From NCBI GenBank assembly GCA_016584305.1, contig JACEEZ010013404.1, positions 69,501-133,500 on the forward strand: a stretch of DNA of 64,000 nucleotides. The letters run 5' to 3'. Shown here one piece after another: positions 34,408-44,570 of the stretch (the stretch's first letter is position 1; each line of letters starts with the position of its first letter). The notes under the pieces are model-generated. The model saw only the letters and a program-made list of their open reading frames with translations, did no database searches and had not been told where the DNA came from. This stretch comes from Chionoecetes opilio (taxonomy: Eukaryota; Arthropoda; Malacostraca; Decapoda; Majidae). A program made the position numbers and the translations under genes.

Positions 34408-37400
34408 TAGGATTAGGGAAACGCCGTAGGTCAATGAAAGTGCAATATAGATTATTTCGAATTTGGCAGGGTGTTTTCTTATGTAAAATTGAATTTTAAG
34501 GGTGGTTTGTCCTCTTCAACTTTTTTGGTTTGAGCACTTCTTGCTATGCAAAAATGGACTTTTATATATACGTATATGCAAAACATAGCTTAGCCCCGCT
34601 AAAGTAACGGCTTCATTTGCACCTATCATAAATTCTTGATCGTGTTTTTCAGGATGGCTTCTCCTTGTAAACCAAGTGGGTCGAACCCCGCAACTAGACA
34701 AAAGCTCTGGATCCAATTTGGGCCCCGCCTTTGTTGGCGGTGGACGAGTTTGCTGAGTGAGGTGCCTACTTATCGCGGCGTAATGAAGAGGGGAATCCTT
34801 CTCCAAGAACTCAGCGGCACCCGGGGAGGGTGTTGACAAGCGGGGGTACCCAGTGAGGGGACATTGCGAAGGATCTGACCCCCATGGGGGCTTGCCCAGG
34901 GGAAGAAATCAAACGCCCAGTTTGCACCTCCAGTGGTTGTTATTGACCGGCCGGACCAGAAGGATAGATAATTTTTGGAAGAAGGGTCAGTGAAGTGGTG
35001 AGAGACAGAGCAACTAAGCAGTAAAGGAATTCGTGGAGAAGAATATGGACAGGCTGTTTGACATAAACGGCCTGCCCTCACACGATCTTCCTCTGCAAGG
35101 ACCAGGAATCCCACTGCTCCAACCCCCAGCTGTGCCACGCGAGAGCACACGTGCAGTGTGACTGCCCCCTGGCCAGTAAGTCCCTACTTTAGACCTGGAG
35201 TGGCTGTACTACCAGAGGATCAAAGTTGGGGGGGAGTGCAATGATGATGACAGGGGTAGACAAGAATGAACTCATAGACAAGTGAAAGCAGCAAAGAGAA
35301 AGCATTTGGAAGAGGAGGCTAAGCTGAAGAAGCAGAAGCAGAAAGATGAAAAAAGGTCAGACGTCTTGAGCTGCAGGAGCAGATGTTCCTGGGCCAGGCT
35401 GAAGATCACCAGGATTCTGAGGATGGGACGGAGTCGTCGTTCACCCTGCCACTCAGAGGAAAGAGGCAGGAGCAACAGGAGGCTGCATACTGGTAGACCG
35501 ACTGCTCAGGGAGAGGTTTGGGGTCCCTGGCACCCCTTGTGATGCAGTACTTGGCCCAGGCCAGCTGCAAGAAAAAAAACACAATGCCAGTCCGGAACCT
35601 GGCGCTGGCAAGCATCCGGTTCGACGTTCCGCCACTGCTGCTGCTGCCTTGGCTTCTGGATTCCTCCAGGACCTTATCGCTGACGGCCACCTCTCTCCAG
35701 ACATGTCGTACCTGGTCTGCGATCCTAAAAAGCTGAGGAGGGTCAGGCAGGATGCCATGGCATCGGCCAGGGACCTTAACCAGGGAACACCAGGGTACCA
35801 AAATAGTTGGATTTGGGTTACGATGGAGGAAGGACAAAACCAGGGCGATGGTGCCCGAAGCTATGGGGAAAATTCACCCAAGGTTGATCCCGGGAGGAGC
35901 ATGTGTCAGTGACAGAGGAGCCATTTGGAAGGTACCTTTGGCACTTTGTACCAGAGGACCCGGGGCCACCTGTAAGCCTGCGTTCAAGGTGGCTCAGTCT
36001 CTCTCTGATCTGCTGGTGACATACGACCTCCACCGACTCACTGATCGTACTGCAAGGGGACTCAACTAGGGCCAACACGGGGTGGAAGGGTGGTACTCAC
36101 GCCCATTTGGAGAAGATGCTGGGACGCAAGCTCTTCTGGAGTATATGCGTGTTGCACACAAACGAGTTGCCCTGCGCCCCCTTATCACCGCACGACGGGC
36201 CTACCTCATCTGACACTGGCTTCACGGGTCCAGTGTGCAGTCTGCTGTCCAGCGTGAAGAGATGCAGTACAACGCAGGGGTTCAGAGGAGTGCAAAGGGG
36301 GTGAAGATCTCACGGAAATACCGGAGTATATCCTGGTCAACATGTCCACTGAAACCCGCAGGTCTCCTACCACTGGTCCAGGCTGTTTAGCGGGGCGTTC
36401 TCCCGTCCGAGCTGCAGGAGATCAAGTGTGGCAAGGTGTCCCACTCCAGATGGCTCACCACAGCCCAGTCGCTCGGGTACATGTGGACCAGAATGCATGG
36501 ACTGACTGGCAAAGAACTGAACACCCTGGAAATCCTAGTCAAGTACTGCCTGCAGGTGTACTTTAAACTCTACTACGACATCAAGGTTCACCACAGACTA
36601 GAGACGGCCCCAAGCACATCCTCACGCAGCTGAGAGTGATGAGGTCGTAGCCCAAAAGGTCCCAAACAGCTGGGACCTTCTACGTGCGGGACAGGAGCAT
36701 GGTTCGCACACTCAGAAAGCCTCCTTTCGCTGATGGCGAGTCAGAGTGAGGACGACCGCAGGTTCGCCGTGACCCAGATTTTGAAGCTGAGGGCTGGCGA
36801 GGAGTATGGGGACACCTGTGTAAGACCTCGCATCACACCCAAGCTGAACTTGTCAGCCACCAGCTTGCGACACTGATCAGCTGGCAGCCTGGCCAGGTGC
36901 ACGAGCCGGCATTCACCTGTTTCACTGTCCCGGGGGTCAGATCCAGGAGATCCTGGTCAAGCCGTACGAGGTTCCGGAGGTTCTTATCCACACTCAGAGC
37001 ACCCAAAGAGTCGTGAAGCAGGTGACAAGAGGCTGCGGCAGCCCGTTGTGGGGCAGCAGGCCAGAGACGGGTTCATCCGGGCTCGGGCCCCCACCGGGAG
37101 ACCATGCCCCGCTTCAGGTCTAAGAAGGACATGATGGACACGTCTAGGCCAACGTAGAGGCCCGTGACACTGTGATGTAGTGCCTGATGAACCAACTGAT
37201 CAGAAAGAGCTTACCACGTAGTCATTTGGAACTCATATTGGTGCATGATGCAATAAACAGGACAACCCGGGCACTGCGTACTCATTAAGCATTATTCGAT
37301 AAGGGTGCAATATAAAAGTGCGATTTTGCATAGTAAGAATTGCTCAAATGCAAAAATGGAAAAAGATAAAATCGTCTTAGAATTCCATTTTTACATAGGA

Positions 37401-37456
37401 AATTGGCATGCCAAAGTTGAGAAAAAAAAATTTTTGTTATACGGCGTACCCTAAAT
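34408..37456 (+). mobile_element. ~3.05-kb DNA transposon with ~165-bp TIRs
   Basis: The insertion splits a repeat whose unbroken copies show the empty site. The 7-bp word TGTGCAT flanks both sides (34,401-34,407 and 37,457-37,463) and occurs once in intact copies, so it is a target duplication. The ends are imperfect inverted repeats of about 165 bp: 'TTAGGGAAACGCCGTA' near 34,413 against inverted 'TTTAGGGTACGCCGTA'. Further in, 'TTTGAGCACTTCTTGCTATG' pairs with inverted 'TTTGAGCAATTCTTACTATG', and 'GCACTTTTATAT' with 'GGACTTTTATAT'. The interior holds the decayed gene described next. I know no superfamily assignment for this combination. Confidence 0.85.
34650..37180 (+). pseudogene. Decayed Cys-rich/'HSRWLT' protein carried by the transposon
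   Basis: Pieces in several frames read in one direction. An N-terminal start lies at 34,654 ('MASPCKPSGSNPATRQK'). A Cys/His-rich segment at 35,080-35,165 ('LCHARAHVQCDCPLA') is followed by a Lys/Glu-rich helix at 35,285-35,360. 'DGHLSPDMSYLVCDPKKLRR' lies near 35,680. A segment at 36,050-36,250 has 'LQGDST', a Trp-Lys-Gly-Gly word, 'HAHLEKMLGRKLFWSICVLH' and 'SSDTGFTGPVCSLLSSV'. 'KCGKVSHSRWLTTAQSLGYM' lies at 36,425. Later blocks at 36,670-37,130 include 'SWQPGQVHEPAF'. From memory this order matches an uncharacterised family common in invertebrate genomes. Several frameshifts and stops make it non-functional. A transposase role is plausible but unproven. Confidence 0.6.
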
Positions 37457-37571
37457 TGTGCATGTTGAACGCAATCAGCTGACTCAAATCTCGACGCGTT
37501 GCGTTGTCCTCTATTGTTGCTTACCGCACCGCGATGCAACAGGTCGAGAAAATTTCTTGCAAAATGGCCCA

Positions 37572-38140
37572 TTACCAGCATCAAACCTCACATCCCGCCA
37601 CATCACCGCCTCACCACCCGGCAACCCCGGTCCCACACTGGCAGTGATGGAGGGTGATGAGGTGGTGCCCCATAATGGTGATGCACCACCATCACCACTT
37701 AGTTGGTGACGAGACCACCGACAAACTGCTGACTGACTGAACGATGAATGCTGCCACCAGTAATGATTATATTATTATAGTAATAATGATTATGATAATA
37801 CTAATGATAGTATACTTAGCTAAACACAGAGAAGCCGAAATCTTGTCACTTTACAAGATCGGCGTTCATTATTGTTTGACAAGAAAACTCGTCACACTGA
37901 CAAGATCTCTTCCTCATTTTCTTCTGCACATGACAAGTTCGTAATCTTGTCATTAAAAGCAACGTACTCGTGAAATATTTTTTCCATGTAATTCAATACT
38001 TTACTTTGTGCAAATTTGAGCGAAATATGTTCAGTTTATACACATTATTTTTATTTATTTATCAATCAGTCCATCTATCCATCCATCAATATATCTAACT
38101 ATATCCATCCATCATATCTGTCTATCATGATTTATAGATA
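37572..38140. other. No recognisable gene
   Basis: Short, AT-rich intergenic sequence with CACCAC words near 37,600-37,690. No domain or repeat was identified. Confidence 0.5.
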
Positions 38141-38146
38141 TGCCTG

Positions 38147-38168
38147 TGCTCATATGCACGCGCGCTTG

Positions 38169-38258
<90 letters not shown>

Positions 38259-38296
38259 GTGTGTGTGTGTGTGCAAGCGCGCGTGCATATGAGCAA
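38147..38296. repeat. Palindrome with (AT)n centre
   Basis: Arms of about 35 bp ('CATATGCACGCGCGCTTGCA' then CA repeats) flank a ~70-bp (AT)n core and pair with TG repeats followed by 'TGCAAGCGCGCGTGCATATG'. The arms are perfectly complementary, so the region could extrude a cruciform. Confidence 0.9.
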
Positions 38297-38459
38297 AGTT
38301 GTAAATGGCGAAGAGTTGAAGTGAATTGCATATTTCTTCAGTCTCGTAATGGCATTTCTTTAGCGTGTTTTACTGTTTTTTTATTTGATAATATTATAGA
38401 ACAAACATTTACGAAGATTACAGTATATCATATATACTGATAAACCAGTCTATATGATA

Positions 38460-38674
38460 GTCCATAGACCACTATATCTCTTTGTCGGGCGCCCCGCAGG
38501 CCCCTATGCAGCCCCGCAATTCAAAACATTGTCGCGTGAACAGTCCAGGTATACAGTGGTCTATGGTTAAACCCATAACGTGCAGCGCAGCGCAGTTGGC
38601 GGAAGGCTGCCGTAGGGCAGGCTAGTAGTGCAGCGCAGCGCAGTTGGCGGAAGGCTGCCGTAGGGCAGGCTAGT
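38460..38674. repeat. Short TIR element and a 47-bp tandem pair
   Basis: CCATAGACCACTATA near 38,461 pairs with inverted CCATAGACCACTGTA ending near 38,566, giving a ~106-bp MITE-like unit. Directly after, a unit containing 'GCGCAGTTGGCGGAAGGCTG' is duplicated at 38,580-38,674. Confidence 0.6.
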
Positions 38675-38866
38675 AGTGCAAAGCAGTAGGCTGCTTTGCG
38701 TGCCGCGGCTTTGAAAAGACGACACGCCACTCACGTGTTGCCTTCATCCTGCTGTGCTAAAGGTAAATTGTGGTATTTTAGTATTCTTGTCATCATTTTG
38801 ACTGTGTCTGTATTGTCTTCTCTGCCCATGATATAAGGGAAATCATTGCTGCTGTTATTTGTACCC

Positions 38867-39040
38867 TGGGGACAAGTTTGGTGTGATAACACGGGTGTGT
38901 CTTGTGCAAAGCTTCACCCAACTTCAACTTGCTGTTGAATGTGTCCACGGTGAAGGCTGACGTTGGTTTTTTTTTCTTCAGGTAAGAAGGCAGACGTCTT
39001 GAAAATTATTGCTCGGACCTTTCAGTGGTGAAGTTTAGGC
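38867..39040 (+). repeat. ~170-bp repeat, inverted partner at 42,372-42,540
   Basis: 'GTGTGATAACACGGGTGTGT', 'CTTGTGCAAAGCTTCACCC', 'CACGGTGAAGGCTGA' and 'GGACCTTTCAGTGGTGAAG' recur in inverse order and orientation at 42,372-42,540, about 3.3 kb away. The pair could be the ends of one large element enclosing the hAT and SINE-like insertions, or two independent copies. I cannot tell from the ends. Confidence 0.7.
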
Positions 39041-39822
39041 ATTTCGTGAGCTCCCGTGTACGTCGTTCCTCACGTCTGTTGTATGTGCCACCTGTCAAGC
39101 CTACAACTTTTAAAGTGTGTAATTGATTTGACTCTATATTGCCTTAATTATATTTTACATCAGGGAAAAGTTTTTTTTTCCGGTGTCTTTAAACAACATT
39201 AATTAAACTTCACTGGTTTGACATTTCAGGGCAGAGCATTTTTCAAGCAAATCTTACTGGGCGACATTCTTTGGATATCCAGAAGGGTGGTAGTAGGCAT
39301 GCCTGTTAAACTACATTGTTTTGGTATTATCTTCCCCATTTCGTATGTTGTGTGACCCCTCCCCTCTCTTTCCATGCTGTGCTTATGAATCTTCCAGTGA
39401 CACCAACACATTTTCACTACGCAAACAATCGACGGTATATATGGCGGCACAAGATTATATAGACAATTAAAGAAAAAATATATAGAAATAATGATCATAT
39501 GCAGTAATGAGAAGCACTTCTGGATCTTACACACACAGATATGATGAACCATTGTACCCAGGAAGGATTTTATGAATAAATATCTTGTCGCACAGTAGCT
39601 TAAAAATGTCCCTATACTGGGCGAGTTTTTCATTACTGGGAGACATTTTGGTCGCCCAGTTAGCATCTAAAAAAATGCACTGTTTCAGGCCAGGACCCAG
39701 CAACGGAGGTGGATCTCCAGCTACCACCTGCCCTCCCACTACCTAGATACTACCTGTCCCAGGGCTTCCACAGTGAAAGTTTTCTTTACTTCAGACAGTT
39801 GTGTGGATTACTCTTGAAAAAT
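39041..39822. other. No recognisable gene
   Basis: A 147-codon minus-strand open stretch (39,226-39,666) lacks recognisable motifs and has an irregular, hydrophobic composition. I do not regard it as a gene. Confidence 0.5.
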
Positions 39823-40885
39823 CAGTGCCCTTCAACCTTTTTTGATGTCCACCCCTAGTGGTGATTTGGTAAAAGCTGTTGTCCTCCTCAATTTGTTTAA
39901 TCTCTAAAATCTCACGGCTCTTGACATTGTAAATATACTATATCATATATAGACTATATCATCCTACAAATGTATAGGTAGGAAAAAGCAGTGTCACTTA
40001 TTTTCTATTTACAGTTTACATATTCTTCTGTATAATAACACATTCGGTCTAAAACTGTAAATATACAAGAAAAAAAATAAACATCGCTTTGGAATTCCAG
40101 AGAAAATGCATTTTTCTTCATGAAACTAAAGTAAAATTGCACGTAATATTATGCGTTATATTTGGTAATGCAGAATACAAAGCCTTTTCCTTCAAGAAGC
40201 AAAAATCAGTGGCCTGGCTGTTGTTGCAATTTGTCTGCTATCAGCTTAAATCGAGGCATCAGATGATTTTCAAGTGCAACCTACCCGCATGATAGGATCC
40301 AAATTCGGAATGACATTCCTTTTCTTTGCCTTGATTAAAACTAAGCTTGATAAACCTTGCTCACACAGATATAATGTTGGCATCTGCACAAACATGGCTG
40401 TTGCTTACTTAGCTAACTCCTTGTATTCCTGAGCATCAAGCAGGGCAACCCAGAAATGCATGGAATGGCCAAATGTTTTGAGTAATTTTTTTATAATAAT
40501 CCACTCGAAGCACCCAAAGGGATCAGAATGCTCAGTTCCATCATCTGAAAATGGAGTAAGCATCCACATGTTGGAGGTCAGGTCTCTTGGAAATATAAGT
40601 CAAGGTTTTCCTGCATCAAATTAAGGTAGGACATTCGTACCTCCAGTGTCTGTTCTGCTGTCTGCATACCATCATCATGTTTTCAGCCACATTCTCTCAT
40701 ATAGGTATCAAAGACTTCAACATCAGAATAAAACACTGATCTATACTGACACGTGGGCATGATCTCGTCCACCCAACTGTCCACCCCAAGACTTAGTCTC
40801 CACTAAGTGGAGACTAAGGGGAATCCACCTCTCAATTAGTCTCGTCCACCTAAGGTGGACTGTCCACCCAGGTTGAATAACGCTG
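39823..40885 (-). mobile_element. hAT element with decayed transposase end
   Basis: The left end CAGTGCCCTTCAACCTTTTT and the inverted right end CAGCGTTATTCAACCTGGGT have the usual hAT form CAGNG followed by TTCAACC. The element is 1063 bp. On the minus strand, pieces between about 40,700 and 40,230 read 'MPTLYLCEQGLSSLVLIKAK', then 'RNVIPNLDPIMRVALENHL', matching the C-terminal dimerisation end of FAM200/ZBED-like hAT transposases ('TTYLCE.GFS'). The upstream DDE region is missing. A perfect palindrome, CTTAGTCTCCACTAAGTGGA and onwards, sits near 40,793. No 8-bp target duplication was seen. Confidence 0.72.
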
Positions 40886-41179
40886 ATCTACGACATCCAT
40901 CACCGAACAAAGTAATGGTGGTGATGAATGAGAAACATTTGAAATTGGAGGCGTGTATTGTGTATTGTGTAAGCTTGGTCAGCTTCGTACCTCAATTAAT
41001 TTAAATGATAACTGCAGTTAAGTTTTGTTCAAAATCAAGTATAAACGGCCTAATAATGACGACTTTATCTGATAATGAATTAGTAGCACTTTTTCTATGA
41101 GCGTTATCTACCATCAGACAGCTACTCCGCGTTTGAAATCACTCTGATAATCTGATTCACTCAGTCCCTGGCTGACTGA

Positions 41180-42062
41180 CGGTCGGTGTGGCGGGACGTC
41201 CCGGGGACGAGGAGGCATGTCAGGTGGGATTGGAACGTAAGGCACGCTGACAGCCGCCGCACGACTCACTCTCTGCACACTCTGCATGACAGAAGTGTCT
41301 TACCTTCAAGGTCATAGCATTAGATTCGTGAGAATGTGATCAGTATTGTGTACTCTTGAGAGAGAGAGAGAGAGAGTTCTAGCTGGCACATAAACTTTGG
41401 ACGACCCTTTGCTTGTGCCGATGTAGCGGGACAAGGAGACTGTCAGTCAAAGGAATTCATGAAAGTTACAAAAAGCAACACACCTATCTGGTCCTTATTA
41501 AGCATCTAACTCTGCTGTGTCTTTGGATGGGCACAGTTTTTTACGTTGTAGCCTATAGCGTCTGTAGGCATATGGCGAGTCTTGATGTTGGTCAATATCG
41601 CCCGTTGGTGGCGTAGGCTGGATTTTTATAGTGACACCTGTGGTCTCAGGTGAAGATCCCATTTTCTGTGATGTTTGGTTCTTCAGTTTAGACGCATGCA
41701 TCCCCTTGAGTCCACCGTCACACTCGCAATCGGCAAACAGGTATACGTTGCATGTGGGTTGCTTCGGCCACTCGACGATGGATTTGACAGTTGCTCCTTG
41801 GTGAGACTTGAACTCGGGACCTTCTTCTTCCCTACCAGGCTCTTGAAAGAGTTGTCCCTGGCAGGATTCGAAAACGGGACATTGAGTTCAGCACTCCAAG
41901 ACGCTAACCACTCGGCCACTGCCTCCCCCTGTGGATATGAAAGGGTGGTACGGCCGCTTTGCCTGGCTGGCTGGGGCGGTGAGTGAGGCGTGCGGCTTAC
42001 AGAGAGCCTTATGTTCCATTCCCACCTGACCTGCCTCCTCGTCCCGCCACATCGACTGTAAC
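41180..42062. mobile_element. Element with ~95-bp inverted ends
   Basis: 41,180-41,275 and 42,062-41,965 (inverted) share 'GTGGCGGGAC', 'GACGAGGAGGCA', 'GTCAGGTGGGA' and 'CTCACTC'. Between them are a copy of the GA-containing dispersed repeat (41,335-41,440) and a tRNA-like segment. Structure suggests a TIR or foldback element of about 0.88 kb; no target duplication was found. Confidence 0.55.
41740..41930 (-). mobile_element. tRNA-Ser/Leu-like SINE head
   Basis: On the minus strand GGCAGTGGCCGAGTGGTTAG resembles the 5' half of a type II tRNA. It is followed by 'TTTTCGAATCCTGCC', a near-perfect B box, at about 41,870. The downstream half is not a tRNA acceptor arm, so this is a SINE or tRNA pseudogene. 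Confidence 0.65.
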
Positions 42063-42670
42063 AGATGGTCGCTCCTAATCCATGCGGCCAAGCCTTCACA
42101 CTGTGATGACTATTTCACACTGTGATGACTGTTCTTGAGTTGTAGGGTAACTGTGTGGGAATCACAATTAAGGTATTTTCGAGAAAGTCATATGGTTAGT
42201 TTCGGAGTTACAGCCAAGCGTCTTCACAGAGCTGGGGAATAGACGCGCGGGACAGAGGGCTGGAGAGGCAGAGTAGAGGAAACGACAGTGGGAGGGGGTA
42301 CTCGTTCTGACGTCACGGCATCAACTCGGTCCCGCCCACTTGGCAGACCTGTATATATGGCCTTGGTCTGAACTTCACCACTGAGAGGTCCGAGCAATAG
42401 TTTTCAGAAGTCGTCTGCCTTCTATTTTTCTTATATGAAAAAATTACCTCAGCCTTCACCGTGGAAACATTCAACAGCAAGGGTGAAGCTTTGCACAAGA
42501 CACACCCGTGTTATCACACTAAACATGTCCCCACGGTATATATATATATATATTGTACATTACAAAGGACTGGCCAAGGGCACAACAAAATGAGATAACA
42601 CAAAGTCCGCTTAATTGTCAGTTCTTATAAAGAAGTAAGTAAGATAATAAAAACAGCGGGGTGGGCCAAT

Positions 42671-44060
42671 TTAGTTCGGGAGGTGTCTTGTTACTCTTCT
42701 CTTGAAAAGATTTAAGTCGTAGGAAGGTGGAAAAATAGAAACAGGAAGAGAGTTCCAGAGTTTACCAGTGAAAGGGATGAAAGAGTAAAGATACTGATTA
42801 ACTCTTGCATGAAGAAGGTGGACAGAATAGGAATGAGAATGAGTAGAAAGTCTTGTGCAGCGAGGCCGCGGGAGAGGGGGAGGCATGCAGTTAGCAAGTT
42901 CAGAAGAGCAGTGAGCATGAATATAGCGGTAGAAGATAGCAAGAGAAGCAACATTGCGGCGGTGATTTAAAGATTGAAGACAGTCAGTCAGAGGAGGGGA
43001 GTTGATGGGACTAAAAGCTTTTGACTCAACCCTGTTTAGGAGAGCTGAAAGAGTGGATCCTCCCCAAACATGTGAGACATACTCCATACATGGGCGGATA
43101 AGGACCCTGTAGAGAGCAAGCAACTGAGAAGGATAAAAAAAGGACGCAGACGCCACAGGACACCTAACTTCTTAGAAGCTGTTTTAGCAAGAGATGAGAT
43201 GTGAGATTTCCAGTTCAGATTTTTAGTAAAGGATAGTCCAAGAATGTTTCTTCGTTGTAGAAGGAGATAGTTGAGTGTCATTGAAGAAGAGGGGATAGTA
43301 TCTGGAAGGTTTTGTCGAGTAGATAGGTGAAGAAATTGGGTTTTTGAGGCATTGAACAAAAAAAGGTTTGCTTTGCCCCAGTCAGAAATTTTGCGCTCAG
43401 TGGCATCTCTCCGTGAATCACTTAGTTCCTGTTGGGTTGGACGTCTAATAAACGACGTTGAAAAATGCAGGGTCGAATCATCAGCGTAAGAGTGGATAGA
43501 GTTTTGAGTTAGACTTAAAAGATCATTAATGAATAATAGAAAGAGAGTGGGTGATAGGACAGAACCCTGGGGAACACCAGTATTGTTAGATTTAGGAGAA
43601 GAACAATGTCCGTCTTAAGTAGCTGCAATAGAACGGTTTGAAAGGAAACTTAATATGAAGGTACAGAGAAAAGGATAGAAACCGAATGAGGGCAGTTTGG
43701 AAATAATAGATTTGTGCCAGACTCTATCAAAAGCTTTTGATATGTCAAGGGCAACAGCAAAAGTTTCACCGAAACTCCTAAAAGAGGATGACCAATATTC
43801 AGTTAGGAATCCTAGAAGATGCCCAGTAGATCGCTCTTTACGGAAACCGCACTGACGATCAGATAGAAGATTGTGAGCAGATAGATGCTTAAGAATCTTC
43901 TTATTAAGTATAGATTCAAAAACTTTAGAAAGGCAGGAAGTCAAAGCTATAGGACGGTAGTTTGAAGGATTAGAACGGTTACCCTTCTTAGGAACAGGTT
44001 GGATGTGAGCAAACTTCCAGCAAGAAGGAAAGGTGGAAGTAGATAGACAAAGACGGAAAA
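42671..44060 (-). mobile_element. Jockey-like LINE, RT and C-terminus, 5' truncated
   Basis: Minus-strand pieces give a non-LTR RT in order: 'NPSNYRPIALTSCLSKVFES' (about 43,960), 'QCGFRKERSTGHLLGFLTEY', 'VALDISKAFDRVWHKSIISK' (about 43,740), a GVPQGSVLSPTLF-like block near 43,560, an 'YADDSTLHFS' catalytic box near 43,480, and a C-terminus ending 'LFKRRVTRHLPN' with a stop at 42,671. The catalytic DD is preserved, but a stop near 43,615 and frame changes near 43,140-43,360 inactivate it. The 5' end stops in (AT)n at 44,064. No endonuclease domain is present. Confidence 0.85.
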
Positions 44061-44064
44061 GTTG

Positions 44065-44094
44065 TATATATATATATATATATATATATATACT

Positions 44095-44137
<43 letters not shown>

Positions 44138-44177
44138 TATATATATATATATTATATATATATATAATATATATATA

Positions 44178-44237
<60 letters not shown>
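44065..44237. repeat. (AT)n microsatellite
   Basis: A long, nearly pure AT tract with a few interruptions, separating a LINE from a hAT element. A shorter (TA)n lies at about 42,538-42,554. Confidence 0.95.
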
Positions 44238-44242
<5 letters not shown>

Positions 44243-44570
44243 CATATAATACATATTTCATACATCAATTGATTAGATGTCTAATAAATACTCCATATTA
44301 CAAGTCTAGTAGGTAGTAGGTACAGGTCAAATCAAGAGTATGATGATTGTGGCTATGAAATACATTCTAAATATCACAACATTTTTTCCTTACGTATAGG
44401 CAGCGTAGACTCAAAACATATAGCATTTCACAAACCAAAAAATTAGTACATAATAACAATATCACATGTGTAATATCACAGTCTGTTCCTTATAACATAA
44501 ATAGGTACAATTCGTAATCAATAAATATTCCTTTTCTTGGACAAATTACACATAATGGTGAAGTACAACA

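Larger units (their letters stand above)
33868..37571. mobile_element. Degraded 'GGGCC' TIR element split by a transposon
   Basis: 33,868-34,407 and 37,457-37,571 together match the two intact copies at 56,000-56,673 and 61,106-61,772 (words 'GCAAGAATGCTC', 'CCGGCAGGTGGA', 'CTGAGGCGTTG', 'GAGTGATGCTTGTG', then 'CAGCTGACTCAAATC' and 'GAGAAAATTTCTTGCA'). The 3.05 kb in between is a later insertion. Confidence 0.85.

Noticed and set aside
39226..39666. 146-codon minus-strand ORF
   Set aside because: Irregular hydrophobic composition, no motif, in repeat-rich intergenic DNA.
41690..41930. Possible tRNA-Ser gene
   Set aside because: The D-arm-like and B-box-like parts are present, but the acceptor 3' half is absent; better read as a SINE head.
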